In this document: positions 32,819-42,359 of the stretch, piece by piece
Numbering within the stretch: position 1 is the stretch's first letter
Layout: each line of letters opens with the position of its first letter
Origin: Devosia equisanguinis
Lineage (GTDB): Bacteria > Pseudomonadota > Alphaproteobacteria > Rhizobiales > Devosiaceae
Assembly (NCBI RefSeq): GCF_900631955.1
Contig: NZ_UZWD01000015.1
Coordinates: 53,454 to 117,453, forward strand
Length of the DNA: 64,000 nucleotides
Direction: 5' to 3'
Position numbers and translations under genes: made by a program
Notes under the pieces: model-generated
The model's input: the letters and a program-made list of their open reading frames with translations, nothing else
The model's database searches: none
What the model was told of the DNA's origin: nothing

Positions 32819-34267
32819 CTAAAATGGATAGTGCTGGTCGGGGTCTTCGACGGTAATCCAGCGCAGGTCGGTGAATTCGGCAATGGCGGCGCGACCGCCG
32901 AAACGGCCGTAGCCTGAGGCTTTGACGCCACCAAAGGGCATTTGCGCCTCGTCATGCACGGTCGGGCCATTGATGTGGCAGATGCCACTTTCGATCCTAC
33001 GGGCGACGGCCATGGCGCGGCGAATATCGCTGGAAAAGACCGCCGCGGAGAGACCATATTCGGTGTCATTGGCGACGCGAACAGCTTCGTCGTCGCCCTT
33101 CACTCGGATCACGCTCTTGGCCGGCCCGAAGGATTCTTCGGCATAGATGCGCATCTGCGGCGTCACATGGTCGAGCAGCGTGGCTTCCATGATGGCGCCG
33201 TCGCGCTTGCCGCCGGCGGCGAGCACCGCGCCCTTGGCCACGGCATCCGATATCATTTCCTCGACGCGCTCGGCGGCCTGGCGGGTGACCAGCGCGCCGA
33301 GCACCACCTGGCCGCGCGGATCGCCCGCTGGCAGCGCCTTGGCCTTGGCGGCGAGCTTTTCGACAAAGGCGTCGGCAACCTTTTCGTCGACGATGATGCG
33401 CTCGGTCGACATGCAGATCTGGCCCTGGTTCATATAGGAGCCGAAGGCGGCGGCGTTGACCGCTGCATCGAGATCGGCATCGTCGAGCACCAGCAGCGGC
33501 GCCTTGCCCCCCAGTTCGAGCAGCACCGGCTTGAGATGTTCTGCCGCCAGCTTGGCGATGATCTTGCCGACCTTGGTGGAACCGGTGAAGTTGACGCGCT
33601 TGACCGCAGGATGGGCGATCAGGGTCTCGACCACCTTGGCGGCATCCTCTGGCGCGTTGGAAATCACATTGACGACGCCCTTGGGGAAGCCGGCTTCGCG
33701 CATCACCTGACCGATCAGGCGATGGGTGGCCGGACACAGTTCGGAGGCCTTGAGCACCACGGTATTGCCGCAGGCCAGCGGCATGGCGATGGCGCGGGTG
33801 CCCAGAATGATGGGCGCATTCCAGGGGGCGATGCCCAGACAGACGCCAGCGGGCTGGCGGATGCCCATGGAGAGATTGCCCGGCTTGTCGGAGGGAATAA
33901 CTTCACCCGCAATCTGGGTGGTCATGGCCGCGGCTTCGCGAAGGATATTGGCGGCGAACATGGTGTTGAACCCGCCCCAGGGGCCGGTAGCGCCGGTTTC
34001 CGCCGTCACCAGGGCCATGAACTCGCCGGCCTTGGAATCCATGATATCGGCGGCCTTGAGCAGCAGCTTGCGCCGTTCATTGGGACCGGTGGCGCTCCAT
34101 TTCGGAAAGGCGGCGGCGGCGGCTTCGACCGCGGCAATGGCATCCTCGGTGCTGGCAGCGGGGGCGCGGGTCGCCACCGCGTCGGTCACCGGGTCGATGC
34201 GGTCATAGGTGGCGCCGGTCTTGGCGGGGCGATCCTCGTTGTCGATCAGCAAATGAATGTCGTTCAT
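32819..34267 (-). CDS. Aldehyde dehydrogenase, salicylaldehyde/vanillin dehydrogenase-like
   Basis: NAD(P)-dependent aldehyde dehydrogenase, 482 residues. The catalytic cysteine is in NQGQICMSTERII, the glutamate in LLELGGKAPLL and the cofactor loop is FTGSTKVGK. The segments GEVIPSDKPGNLSMGIRQPA and YAEESFGPAKSVIRV recall aromatic aldehyde dehydrogenases (NahF, Vdh). GGGAGG lies five bases before the ATG. It stands alone on its transcript, downstream of a short inverted repeat. The substrate is not certain. Confidence 0.85.
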   Translation of the reverse strand: MNDIHLLIDNEDRPAKTGATYDRIDPVTDAVATRAPAASTEDAIAAVEAAAAAFPKWSATGPNERRKLLLKAADIMDSKAGEFMALVTAETGATGPWGGFNTMFAANILREAAAMTTQIAGEVIPSDKPGNLSMGIRQPAGVCLGIAPWNAPIILGTRAIAMPLACGNTVVLKASELCPATHRLIGQVMREAGFPKGVVNVISNAPEDAAKVVETLIAHPAVKRVNFTGSTKVGKIIAKLAAEHLKPVLLELGGKAPLLVLDDADLDAAVNAAAFGSYMNQGQICMSTERIIVDEKVADAFVEKLAAKAKALPAGDPRGQVVLGALVTRQAAERVEEMISDAVAKGAVLAAGGKRDGAIMEATLLDHVTPQMRIYAEESFGPAKSVIRVKGDDEAVRVANDTEYGLSAAVFSSDIRRAMAVARRIESGICHINGPTVHDEAQMPFGGVKASGYGRFGGRAAIAEFTDLRWITVEDPDQHYPF

Positions 34268-34302
34268 ATCAACCTCCCTGAAATTGCTTGGTGTGCCTAA
34301 TG

Positions 34303-34317
34303 TCCGAATGTGTCGGA
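34303..34317. promoter_or_regulatory. Inverted repeat upstream of the aldehyde dehydrogenase gene
   Basis: TCCGA (34303-34307) and TCGGA (34313-34317), five bases apart, in the 99-base gap between the LacI-type gene and the dehydrogenase. It could be a small operator; a chance match is possible. Confidence 0.35.
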
Positions 34318-34366
34318 TGGTTTGTGCCCGGGTTTCGCGGCGATATCGCGACCAGTGGCGAAATCG

Positions 34367-35392
34367 TCAGCCCGGACTGGTGCTGCGCCGGATGACCAGG
34401 CGCGGCGGCACCACGAAATGCTCGGCCTGGCTGCGCCCCTGTATCCGCTCGATCAGCAACCGCGTCGCCTGCAGCCCCAGCAGTTCGCCGGACTGGTCGA
34501 TGCTGGAAAGCCCGTTCTGGGCGAAGTCGCAATAAACGGTATTGTCATAGCCGGCGATGCCCACATCCTCGGGAATGCGCAATCCCAGTTCGGTGGCGAC
34601 GCTGATCACTTCGAGAGCAATGAAATCGGTCCAGCAGAAAATCGCATCGGGCCGGTTGGGTGCCTGCAGCATGCGGCGGGCGGTGATCTGCACGTCCCGC
34701 AAGGTCTGGGATTCCTGGACAATATTGATGGCGCTCCCCAGCCCCGCCTCGATCATGCCGCGGCGATAGCCAATCTCGCGCTCGGCCAGAATGGTAGAGG
34801 TCGTGCTCTTGAGGCCGATCATGGCGATGCGCTTATAGCCTGCCGCCACCATCTGCCGGACCACCAGTTGCCCGCCCTGCTGGTCGTTGTTGTTCACCGT
34901 GTCGAAAGTGGTGATGTCGGGCTCGTGGTGACCCACCGCCACCAAGGGCTTGCGCGCGGCGATGGCGTCGAGATTGGCGCGATCCTCGGTGGCGCCGATC
35001 AGGATGATCCCATCCATCTGTCGGTCGATCATGGCCTCGACAATGGCCATTTCGCCGGTGGCCGAGGACTGGCTGATGCCGATCAAAGCGCGATATTGCG
35101 TACGCTCCAGCGCATTGTTCACCCCGGTCATAATGTCGGAGAAAAACGGATTGCGGATGTCGGGCAAGACGAGACCAATGGTGTAGGTCTGGCCGCGCAT
35201 GCCCCGAGCCGCGGCCAGCGGCCGATAACCAAGCGCATCCATGGACTGGCGGACTTTGGCGCGCAGCGTGTCGGACACGCCATAGGCATCGCGCAGCACC
35301 TTGGACACCGCCGCGACGGAAACGCCTGCATCTTCAGCCACTTCGCGGATGGTCACCCGCCGGTTGCCCTTATCCTTTTCCGTGCTCGCCAC
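34367..35392 (-). CDS. LacI-family transcriptional regulator
   Basis: Regulator of 341 residues: N-terminal LacI helix-turn-helix VTIREVAEDAGVSVAAVSKVL, hinge LGYRPLAAARGMRGQ, then a periplasmic-binding-like sugar domain (TIGLVLPDIRNPFFSDIMTG to the end). The start is a GTG at 35392 with GGGGGGAG seven bases before it; the open frame runs on for another kilobase antisense to the rhamnosidase gene and is not real there. It is divergent from the GH78/ABC operon and most likely represses it through the repeats at 35507-35536. Confidence 0.9.
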   Translation of the reverse strand: MASTEKDKGNRRVTIREVAEDAGVSVAAVSKVLRDAYGVSDTLRAKVRQSMDALGYRPLAAARGMRGQTYTIGLVLPDIRNPFFSDIMTGVNNALERTQYRALIGISQSSATGEMAIVEAMIDRQMDGIILIGATEDRANLDAIAARKPLVAVGHHEPDITTFDTVNNNDQQGGQLVVRQMVAAGYKRIAMIGLKSTTSTILAEREIGYRRGMIEAGLGSAINIVQESQTLRDVQITARRMLQAPNRPDAIFCWTDFIALEVISVATELGLRIPEDVGIAGYDNTVYCDFAQNGLSSIDQSGELLGLQATRLLIERIQGRSQAEHFVVPPRLVIRRSTSPG

Positions 35393-35506
35393 CAAAATTC
35401 TCCCCCCGCAAGACCCTGATTGCAAAGCCGGTTTTGCTGTCCGGACCGGGTCAATTGCGCCGGCCGACACCCTATCGCAAGAATCGCTATTGCCAAAAGG
35501 CAGAAA

Positions 35507-35536
35507 ACGTAGAACGATACACGTAGAACATTCTAC
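35507..35536. promoter_or_regulatory. Repeats upstream of rhamnosidase gene, candidate LacI operator
   Basis: ACGTAGAAC occurs twice (35507-35515 and 35521-35529), 14 bases apart, and the second copy is part of a palindrome GTAGAA-CA-TTCTAC (35523-35536). It ends 36 bases before the GTG start of the rhamnosidase gene. Palindromes of this size suit LacI-type dimers. Confidence 0.55.
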
Positions 35537-35572
35537 AAGACCGCGCTGGCGGCGATATCCGGGAGGAACGGC

Positions 35573-37954
35573 GTGAACGACGCAACGATTTCGCACATCC
35601 AGAACAGCGGCCCCGCCGCCATTGCCTGGAGCGCGCAGATGATCCGCCCGCAGGCGGATCAGGGCGTGGGGACGCCGGCCAGTTTCGTGGCCAAGTCGTT
35701 CACCCTGGACAGCGTCCGTGGCACGGAAATCCTTCATATCAGCGCTCTGGGTCTCTACCGGGCCTTCATCAACGGCCAGCGCGTCGGCAACGATCTGCTG
35801 ACGCCTGGCTGGACCGCCTACGATGCCCGGCTCAGCTACCAGTCCTATCCGGTCGGGCAGCTGCTCAAGGCGGGTGAAAACCGCATCGAAATCTGGCTCG
35901 CCGATGGCTGGCTGCGCTCGCAGATGATGTGGGGGCAGCAGCCGATCTTCAACACCTGGGGCGACCAGATCGCGGCCATTGCCGAGCTGCGTGGCGCCGT
36001 GGGCATGGACGATGCCGTGCTGGTCACCGATGCCAGCTGGGAGAGCGGCGAGTTGCCGGTGCGCAAGTCCGGCATCTATTTCGGCGAGATCTTTGACGCC
36101 CGCATTACCCCGCAGGTGAGCGCCGGCACCGAAGCGCTGGCCTTCGACAGCGCGAGGCTGGTGCCGCACGAGACCACCCCGCCGCGCGAGCTCGAGCCAC
36201 TGCCGGTGGTGCGCAGCTGGACCGATGCCGAGGGCCGCACCGTCTATGATTTCGGCCAGAATGCCGGCGGCAATGTCGCCATCACGGTGCAAGGCCAGGC
36301 CGGCGCCAAGATCAGCGTCGAGCATGGCGAAGTGCTCGACCAGGATGGCCAGTTCTACAACGGCAATTACCGCACCGCGGCCGCTCGGCTGGACTATATC
36401 CTGGCCGGTGGCGGGCAGGAACATTATCGCCCCTATTTCACCTTCCAGGGCTATCGCTATGTCCGCGTCACCATCGAGGGTGAGGCGCAGCTGCTCGATA
36501 TCGTTTCGGTGCCGATTTCCTCGGTGTCGGAGGTCAAGGCAGGCTTTACCTCAGCCAATCCGCTGGTGAACCGGCTGTTCCTCAACACGCTGTGGAGCCA
36601 GCGCTCGAACTTCATCGACGTGCCGACGGACTGCCCGCAGCGCGATGAGCGGCTGGGCTGGACGGGCGATGCGCAGGTCTTTGCCGGCACCGCCTGCTAT
36701 CTGGCCGATGTGCAGGACTTTTTCCGCAAATGGCTGCGCGACCTGATGGTGGATCAGCGCGAAGACGGGGCCGTGCCCCATGTCTGTCCCGATCCGACCC
36801 GTCTCAAGCCGCAGGACTATCCTGGCTTTTATGGCTCCACCGGCTGGGGCGATGCCATCTGGGTGGTGCCATGGCAGGTCTATCTGCATTATGGCGACAC
36901 CGCCCTGTTGCAGGAAACGCTGCCGGCGATGACCAAATGGGTCGATTTCGTCTGGTCGATCAGCAATGGCCCGGTGGTGAAACCGCCGCGCAGCTGGGGG
37001 GCCCGCGGGTTCTCCTTTGGCGATTGGCTGCAGCCGGGAGGGCCGAGCGCCAAGCCCCTGCCCACGATCGGCGACGACGCTTCGGCCACGATCTATCTCT
37101 ATATGGCGGCCAGTCGGGTCGCCGAGATTGCCGGCATCATCGGCGACACGGCCACGCAAACACGGCTTGCCGCCATGGCTGCCGAGGTCAAGGCCGCCTT
37201 TGCGCGGGAATTCATCACCGCCTCCGGCCGCCTCGCCTATGACGACCAGACCTCCTACGCCCTGGCTTTCGTCAACGACCTCATTCCCGAGGACAAGCGC
37301 GACGCCGCCAAGGACTATTTCCGCAACGCCATCGCCCGCACCGACGGGCGGATCGGCACCGGCTTCATCGGCACGCCGGCCCTGTTGCCGGCGCTGGTCA
37401 AGATCGGCGATCCGAGCCTGGCCGCTGACGTGTTTCTGCAGGAAGAGGTGCCGGGCTGGCTCTACCAGGTCAAGATGGGCGCCACCACCATCTGGGAGCG
37501 CTGGGATGCCATCCAGCCCGATGGCACGATCTACAATCCGCAGATGAATTCCTACAACCACTATGCCTATGGCGCGGTGTGCCAGTGGCTGCTGGAAGCG
37601 ATTGCCGGGTTCCGCCCCGATGCCAATGACCCGGGATTTGCCACGGTGGTGTTCGAGCCTGTCATCGTGCCCGAACTGTCGCCGGTGACGGCGCATCATG
37701 ACAGCCCCAAGGGCCGGATCGAAGCGCAATGGAGCGTCGACGGAGACGCCGTCCACTACCAGTTCACCGTACCTCAGGGCAGCACCGGCCGCCTCGTCAT
37801 TGCCGAGGCCTATCGCAATGCCAGCCTCGACGGCCAGGCCGCCAGCGGCACCGTCACCGGACTGGCGCCCGGCCGGCATAGTCTCGAATTCAGTTATTCG
37901 CCCCAGCGACGCACCAAGTCCGCGGGGCCGAACATCAACGCGCGCACGCCCTGA
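35573..37954 (+). CDS. Alpha-L-rhamnosidase, GH78 family
   Basis: Glycoside hydrolase of 793 residues that releases L-rhamnose from rhamnosides. N-terminal beta-sandwich domains (about 40-320) are followed by the (alpha/alpha)6 barrel. The acidic patch DCPQRDERLGWTGDAQ (353-368) and the catalytic-base glutamate E642 in GATTIWERWDA match GH78. It starts at GTG 35573 with GGGAGG upstream. There is no signal peptide, so it acts in the cytoplasm on rhamnosides brought in by the ABC importer encoded next. Divergent from the LacI gene, which probably controls it. Confidence 0.93.
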   Translation: MNDATISHIQNSGPAAIAWSAQMIRPQADQGVGTPASFVAKSFTLDSVRGTEILHISALGLYRAFINGQRVGNDLLTPGWTAYDARLSYQSYPVGQLLKAGENRIEIWLADGWLRSQMMWGQQPIFNTWGDQIAAIAELRGAVGMDDAVLVTDASWESGELPVRKSGIYFGEIFDARITPQVSAGTEALAFDSARLVPHETTPPRELEPLPVVRSWTDAEGRTVYDFGQNAGGNVAITVQGQAGAKISVEHGEVLDQDGQFYNGNYRTAAARLDYILAGGGQEHYRPYFTFQGYRYVRVTIEGEAQLLDIVSVPISSVSEVKAGFTSANPLVNRLFLNTLWSQRSNFIDVPTDCPQRDERLGWTGDAQVFAGTACYLADVQDFFRKWLRDLMVDQREDGAVPHVCPDPTRLKPQDYPGFYGSTGWGDAIWVVPWQVYLHYGDTALLQETLPAMTKWVDFVWSISNGPVVKPPRSWGARGFSFGDWLQPGGPSAKPLPTIGDDASATIYLYMAASRVAEIAGIIGDTATQTRLAAMAAEVKAAFAREFITASGRLAYDDQTSYALAFVNDLIPEDKRDAAKDYFRNAIARTDGRIGTGFIGTPALLPALVKIGDPSLAADVFLQEEVPGWLYQVKMGATTIWERWDAIQPDGTIYNPQMNSYNHYAYGAVCQWLLEAIAGFRPDANDPGFATVVFEPVIVPELSPVTAHHDSPKGRIEAQWSVDGDAVHYQFTVPQGSTGRLVIAEAYRNASLDGQAASGTVTGLAPGRHSLEFSYSPQRRTKSAGPNINARTP

Positions 37955-38012
37955 TCAAACGGCGACGCGACAACCACGGTCCGGATGGCGGACCAATAAG
38001 GGAGGACTATCT

Positions 38013-39311
38013 ATGACCAAGACCAATCGCAGAGCCCTGCTGGGTGGGCTTGCCGCGGGCCTCATGGCGCTGACCGCGCTGTCGGGCGCCGCCTATGCGC
38101 AGAGCGTGACCCTGAGCTATCTCATTCCCAGCGGCGCCGATGGCGTGGCCGTGGCCGAAGAACTGGTCAAGGCATTCGAAGCCAAGAACCCCGATATCAA
38201 GATCGAGATCGAAACCCGCCCCGGCGGCTCGGAAGGCGACAACCTGGTCAAGACGCGCCTGGCCACCGGCTCCATGGCCGACATCTTCCGCTACAATTCG
38301 GGCTCGCTGTTTCAGGCCATCAACCCGGCCCAGTTCCTCGTCGATCTCAGCAACGAGCCGTGGGAAGCCGATATCCAGCCGTCCTTCAAGCAGGTGGTGA
38401 CGGCGCCCGATGGCACGATCCGCGGCGCACCGATGGGCGCGGCCATGGGTGGCGGCATCTACTACAACAAGAAGATTTATGAAGAGCTCGGCCTTTCCGT
38501 GCCCAAGACCTGGGACGAGTTCATGGCCAATAACGAAAAGATCAAGGCGGCCGGCAAGGTGCCGGTCATCCAGACCTATGGCGATACCTGGACCAGCCAG
38601 CTCTTCGTGCTCGCCGACTATTACAACGTCGCGGCCAAAGACCAGTCCTTCGCCAATCGCTATACGGCGGGTGAGGCCAAGTTCGCCACCGATCCCAATG
38701 CGCTGCGCGGCTTCGAAAAGCTGCAGGCCGCCCATGATGCGGGCTTCTTCAACGAAGATTTCGGCGCCGCCAAATATGACGACGGCATCCGCATGGTCGC
38801 CAATGGCGACGGCGCTCACTACCCGATGCTGACTTTCGCCACCACGGCGATCGCGCAGACCGTTCCCGACAAGCTGGCCGATGTCGGCTTCTTCGCCCAG
38901 CCCGGCGACGACGCCACCCTCAATGGTCTGACCGTGTGGATGCCCGATGGCATCTATATTCCCCAGACAACCGCCAACCTGGATGCGGCCAAGAAGTTCG
39001 TCGCCTTCGTGGCCAGCGTCGAGGGCTGCGAGGCCCAGACGCGCGCCGGTGGCGCCAGCGGTCCCTATCTCGTCAATGGCTGCACCCTGCCGGCTGACAT
39101 TCCGCCTGCCGTCTCCGACATGCTGCCCTACTTCGCCGAAGGTGGACAGAACGGCCCGGCGCTGGAATTCCTGTCCCCGATCAAGGGTCCGGCGCTCGAG
39201 CAGATCACCGTCGAAGTGGGCTCGGGCATCCGCCCGGCCGCTGACGGCGCTGCGCTCTATGACGAAGATGTGCGCAAGCAGGCTCAGCAGCTCGGCCTTC
39301 CCGGCTGGTAA
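38013..39311 (+). CDS. Sugar ABC transporter substrate-binding protein (SBP family 1)
   Basis: Periplasmic binding protein of 432 residues with an RR-containing signal (TNRRALLGGLAAGLMALTAL, cleavage after AYAQ). VTLSYLIPSGADGVAVAEEL and KNPDIKIEIETRPGG are typical of the UgpB/MalE-like family. GGGAGG stands seven bases before the ATG. It follows the rhamnosidase gene by 58 bases and is followed by two permeases and an ATPase, so it probably binds a rhamnose-containing oligosaccharide or glycoside (inference). Confidence 0.92.
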   Translation: MTKTNRRALLGGLAAGLMALTALSGAAYAQSVTLSYLIPSGADGVAVAEELVKAFEAKNPDIKIEIETRPGGSEGDNLVKTRLATGSMADIFRYNSGSLFQAINPAQFLVDLSNEPWEADIQPSFKQVVTAPDGTIRGAPMGAAMGGGIYYNKKIYEELGLSVPKTWDEFMANNEKIKAAGKVPVIQTYGDTWTSQLFVLADYYNVAAKDQSFANRYTAGEAKFATDPNALRGFEKLQAAHDAGFFNEDFGAAKYDDGIRMVANGDGAHYPMLTFATTAIAQTVPDKLADVGFFAQPGDDATLNGLTVWMPDGIYIPQTTANLDAAKKFVAFVASVEGCEAQTRAGGASGPYLVNGCTLPADIPPAVSDMLPYFAEGGQNGPALEFLSPIKGPALEQITVEVGSGIRPAADGAALYDEDVRKQAQQLGLPGW

Positions 39312-39329
39312 GCCGTTAGCCGGCCATTT

Positions 39330-39475
39330 GGCTCCCTCCCACCCTCCCCTTGCGGGGAGGGTATCGGAGCTTGACCCCCAAGGGTCCTGAGGCAAGGTAT
39401 GGAGGGGGTGGTATCGCACTGCCCCCTCCACTCTCCCCCAATTCCTCCCCGCAAGGGGAAGCGTGGCTATCGACC
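39330..39475. repeat. Palindromic dispersed repeat between SBP and permease genes
   Basis: Contains cctccccttgcggggaggg and, after about 100 bases, the inverted counterpart cctccccgcaaggggaagc. Similar GC-rich palindromes stand before ligA and in other gaps. The hairpins may also lower expression of the permeases relative to the binding protein. Confidence 0.65.
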
Positions 39476-39515
39476 TGAAATCCCGACAGTGGATATGGTT
39501 AGAGGAAGCACACCG

Positions 39516-40412
39516 ATGACGACATTGTCCCAGGCCAGTGGCCCACCCCTGCCCAAGCGCAGCTCGACCTATCCGATGTGGTTCATCACCCCGGCGGCGG
39601 TGATCTATTCGGTCCTGTTTCTCTTTCCCACATTCAGTTCCGCCTGGTTCAGCCTCACCCGCTGGAACCTCTTCAGCTCGACCTTTATCGGGCTCGACAA
39701 TTTTGCCCAGTTCTTCCGCGAACCGTTCCTGATCAAGGGCCTCGTAAACACTGTCATCTTTGCGGTGACCACGTCGGGCCTCAAGGTGGTGCTGGGGCTG
39801 GCGCTGGCCATCCTGCTGACCTCGCCGCGCGTCTGGCGCGATTGGCTGCGCTCGGTGGTGTTCTTTCCCGTACTGGTCTCGACGGTCGGGGTCGGCATCA
39901 CCTTCACCGTGCTCATGCATCCGACCCAGGGCATGATCAACGAGGGCCTGGCCCTTATCGGCATCAAGGGGCCGGGCTGGCTCACCGACCCGAACCTGGC
40001 ACTCTTCTCGGTGGCATTGGTGGATGTGTGGAAGGGCGTGGGCCTGGCGACCGTCATCTACATCGCCGGCATCGTCTCCATCCCCAAGGACTACTACGAG
40101 GCGGCGCGTATCGATGGCTCGACCCCCTGGCAGAGCTTCCGCTACGTCACCCTGCCGCTCTGCCGCCCGGCCACGGCGACGGTGGTCACGCTGTCCTTCA
40201 TCGGCGGGCTGCGCACCTTCGATCTGATCTGGGCCATGACGCGCGGCGGGCCCGGCTTTGCTTCCGATACCATCGCCTCGGTCATCTACAAGCAGTACCA
40301 GGCCGGCTTCTACGGCCTGTCGACTGCCGGCAATGTGGTGCTGTTCATCCTCATCGCCCTATTGGTCATTCCGCTGACCATGTTCCTCAACCGCCGGGAG
40401 GGCCACCAGTGA
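39516..40412 (+). CDS. Sugar ABC permease, MalF/UgpA type
   Basis: Inner-membrane permease of 298 residues with six helices. The EAA coupling loop is YYEAARIDGSTPWQSFRYVTLP. The ATG at 39516 has AGAGGA nine bases upstream; longer open frames start at 39399 and 39495. It forms the channel with the next permease, which begins within its stop codon. Confidence 0.92.
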   Translation: MTTLSQASGPPLPKRSSTYPMWFITPAAVIYSVLFLFPTFSSAWFSLTRWNLFSSTFIGLDNFAQFFREPFLIKGLVNTVIFAVTTSGLKVVLGLALAILLTSPRVWRDWLRSVVFFPVLVSTVGVGITFTVLMHPTQGMINEGLALIGIKGPGWLTDPNLALFSVALVDVWKGVGLATVIYIAGIVSIPKDYYEAARIDGSTPWQSFRYVTLPLCRPATATVVTLSFIGGLRTFDLIWAMTRGGPGFASDTIASVIYKQYQAGFYGLSTAGNVVLFILIALLVIPLTMFLNRREGHQ

Positions 40413-41236
40413 ATTTCCTGCGCAAATACTGGCTCAACGCCGTCGCTGTCGTGGTGTCGGCAGTGGTCTTTCTCGTGCCCTTCGTCTTCATCATCCTCAC
40501 CGCCGTCAAGGACAAGCAGGAGGCGGCGCTGCTGGACTTCGCCTGGCCGACGGGCTTTCACCTCTGGGACAATATCGTCGAGGTGATCACCACGCGAAAC
40601 TGGATGCTGGTGACGGCCTTCGTCAATTCCACCATCCTCACCGTGGTGAGCGTAACGCTGCTGGTGATCTTTGCGGCCATGGTCGGCTTCGTGCTGCAAC
40701 GCCGCAAGACCAAGTGGAACGGGCTGATCAACTTCCTGATCCTGGCTGGCCTGATGATGCCGCCGGCGGTGGTCCCTACCATCTGGCTGCTGCAGGGCAT
40801 TGGCCTTTTCGGCAAGCTGCACGGGCTGATCCTGATCGAAGTGGCCTATGGCCTGTCCTTTTCGATCATTCTCTACCGCGCCTTCATCTCCACCATTCCG
40901 CGCGAACTGGACGAGGCGGCGATCATCGATGGTGCGCGCCCGCTCGACGTGTTCTTCCGCGTCATCCTGCCTTTGCTCTGGCCGGTGACCGTCACCAATA
41001 TCGTGGTGCAGTCGGTCGCCATCTTCAACGACTTCACCAACCCGCTCTATTATCTGCCGGGCAATGCCAATGCCACGGTGCAGCTGACGCTCTACAATTT
41101 CCAGAGCCAGTACAACACCGCCTATAATCTGCTGTTCACCAACATCCTGCTGATCACCATTCCGCCGCTGCTCGTCTTCCTGTTCTTCAACCGGCAGATC
41201 GTGGCCGGCATGACTGCAGGCGCCGTCAAAGGCTGA
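40409..41236 (+). CDS. Sugar ABC permease, MalG/UgpE type
   Basis: Inner-membrane permease of 275 residues with six helices and the EAA loop LDEAAIIDGARPLDVFFRVILP. It starts at GTG 40409, overlapping the previous stop (GTGA), with GGGAGG seven bases before it. An open frame of more than 1.6 kb covers this gene and reads antiphase through the first permease; only this part is real. Confidence 0.92.
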   Translation: MNFLRKYWLNAVAVVVSAVVFLVPFVFIILTAVKDKQEAALLDFAWPTGFHLWDNIVEVITTRNWMLVTAFVNSTILTVVSVTLLVIFAAMVGFVLQRRKTKWNGLINFLILAGLMMPPAVVPTIWLLQGIGLFGKLHGLILIEVAYGLSFSIILYRAFISTIPRELDEAAIIDGARPLDVFFRVILPLLWPVTVTNIVVQSVAIFNDFTNPLYYLPGNANATVQLTLYNFQSQYNTAYNLLFTNILLITIPPLLVFLFFNRQIVAGMTAGAVKG

Positions 41237-41263
41237 TCGCACGCGCTATCCAAGGAGGCTCCC

Positions 41264-42349
41264 ATGGCCGGGCTCGAACTCAAGAACCTTCAGAAATCCT
41301 ATGGCGCGGTCGATGTGATCAAGGGCATCGACCTCGAGATCGAACATGGCGAATTCGTCGTTTTCGTCGGCCCCTCGGGCTGCGGGAAATCCACCCTGCT
41401 GCGCATGATTGCGGGGCTGGAGGACATTACCGGGGGCGAACTCTCCATTGGCGGGCGGGTGGTCAATGCCATGGAGCCGCGCGATCGCGGCATCGCCATG
41501 GTGTTCCAGTCCTACGCGCTCTATCCGCATATGAGCGTCTACGACAATGTCGGCTTCGGGCTGATGCTGGCCAAGACACCCAAGGATGTGCGCGACGCCA
41601 AGATTCGCGAGGCAGCCCGCATCCTGCAGATGGAACATCTGCTCGATCGCAAGCCGAGCCAGCTCTCCGGTGGTCAGCGCCAGCGGGTCGCCATCGGCCG
41701 CGCCATCGTGCGCCAGCCCGAAGTCTTCCTTTTCGACGAACCGCTGAGCAATCTGGATGCGGCGCTGCGCGTGGACATGCGCATGGAGATCGCCAAGCTG
41801 CATGCCGAGCTCGGCGCCACCATGATCTATGTGACGCACGACCAGGTCGAGGCCATGACGCTGGCAGACAAGATCGTGGTGCTCGATGGCGGCGTGGTGC
41901 AGCAGGTGGGCGCGCCCATTGAACTCTACCAGCGCCCCGCCAATCTGTTCGTGGCCGGGTTCATCGGCTCGCCGCGGATGAATTTCGTGCCGGTCGCAGT
42001 CGACAAGATCGAAGGCGAGACGATCACGGTCAGCGGCAAGGACGTGGTGAGCGTACCGGTCAAGATCGGGGCGGCCAATGCGCGGCCGGGCGAGGCCCTG
42101 ACCCTGGGCGTGCGTCCGCATGATCTGGTGGTCGCGCCGTCCGGCGCCATTGTCGGGCGCGTCATCATGGTCGAGCGGCTGGGCAATGAAACCATCGTCA
42201 ACCTGGAACTGCCCTCGGGCGCGACCTGGCTGGCGGTTCTCGATGGCGACCAGGTGCTGACGCGCGGGGAAAGCCTGGCGCTCGATGTCGATCCCACTCG
42301 CGCCCTGCTGTTCGACCAGCCCGGAAACGCGCTGGCTGCACGCGGCTGA
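41264..42349 (+). CDS. Sugar ABC ATPase, UgpC/MsmK type
   Basis: ATP-binding protein of 361 residues: Walker A GPSGCGKST, signature LSGGQRQRVAIGRAI, Walker B VFLFDEPLSNLDAALR, H-loop VTHDQVEAMTLAD, and a C-terminal MalK-type regulatory domain (about 240-361). Energises the sugar importer encoded upstream. Last gene of the rhamnosidase operon; it ends 10 bases from the convergent cardiolipin-synthase-like gene. Confidence 0.94.
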   Translation: MAGLELKNLQKSYGAVDVIKGIDLEIEHGEFVVFVGPSGCGKSTLLRMIAGLEDITGGELSIGGRVVNAMEPRDRGIAMVFQSYALYPHMSVYDNVGFGLMLAKTPKDVRDAKIREAARILQMEHLLDRKPSQLSGGQRQRVAIGRAIVRQPEVFLFDEPLSNLDAALRVDMRMEIAKLHAELGATMIYVTHDQVEAMTLADKIVVLDGGVVQQVGAPIELYQRPANLFVAGFIGSPRMNFVPVAVDKIEGETITVSGKDVVSVPVKIGAANARPGEALTLGVRPHDLVVAPSGAIVGRVIMVERLGNETIVNLELPSGATWLAVLDGDQVLTRGESLALDVDPTRALLFDQPGNALAARG

Positions 42350-42359
42350 TCCACAGAGC

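Noticed and set aside
38007..39920. 637-codon open frame antisense to the sugar binding-protein and permease genes
   Set aside because: Crosses a non-coding repeat and two real genes; no recognisable domain.
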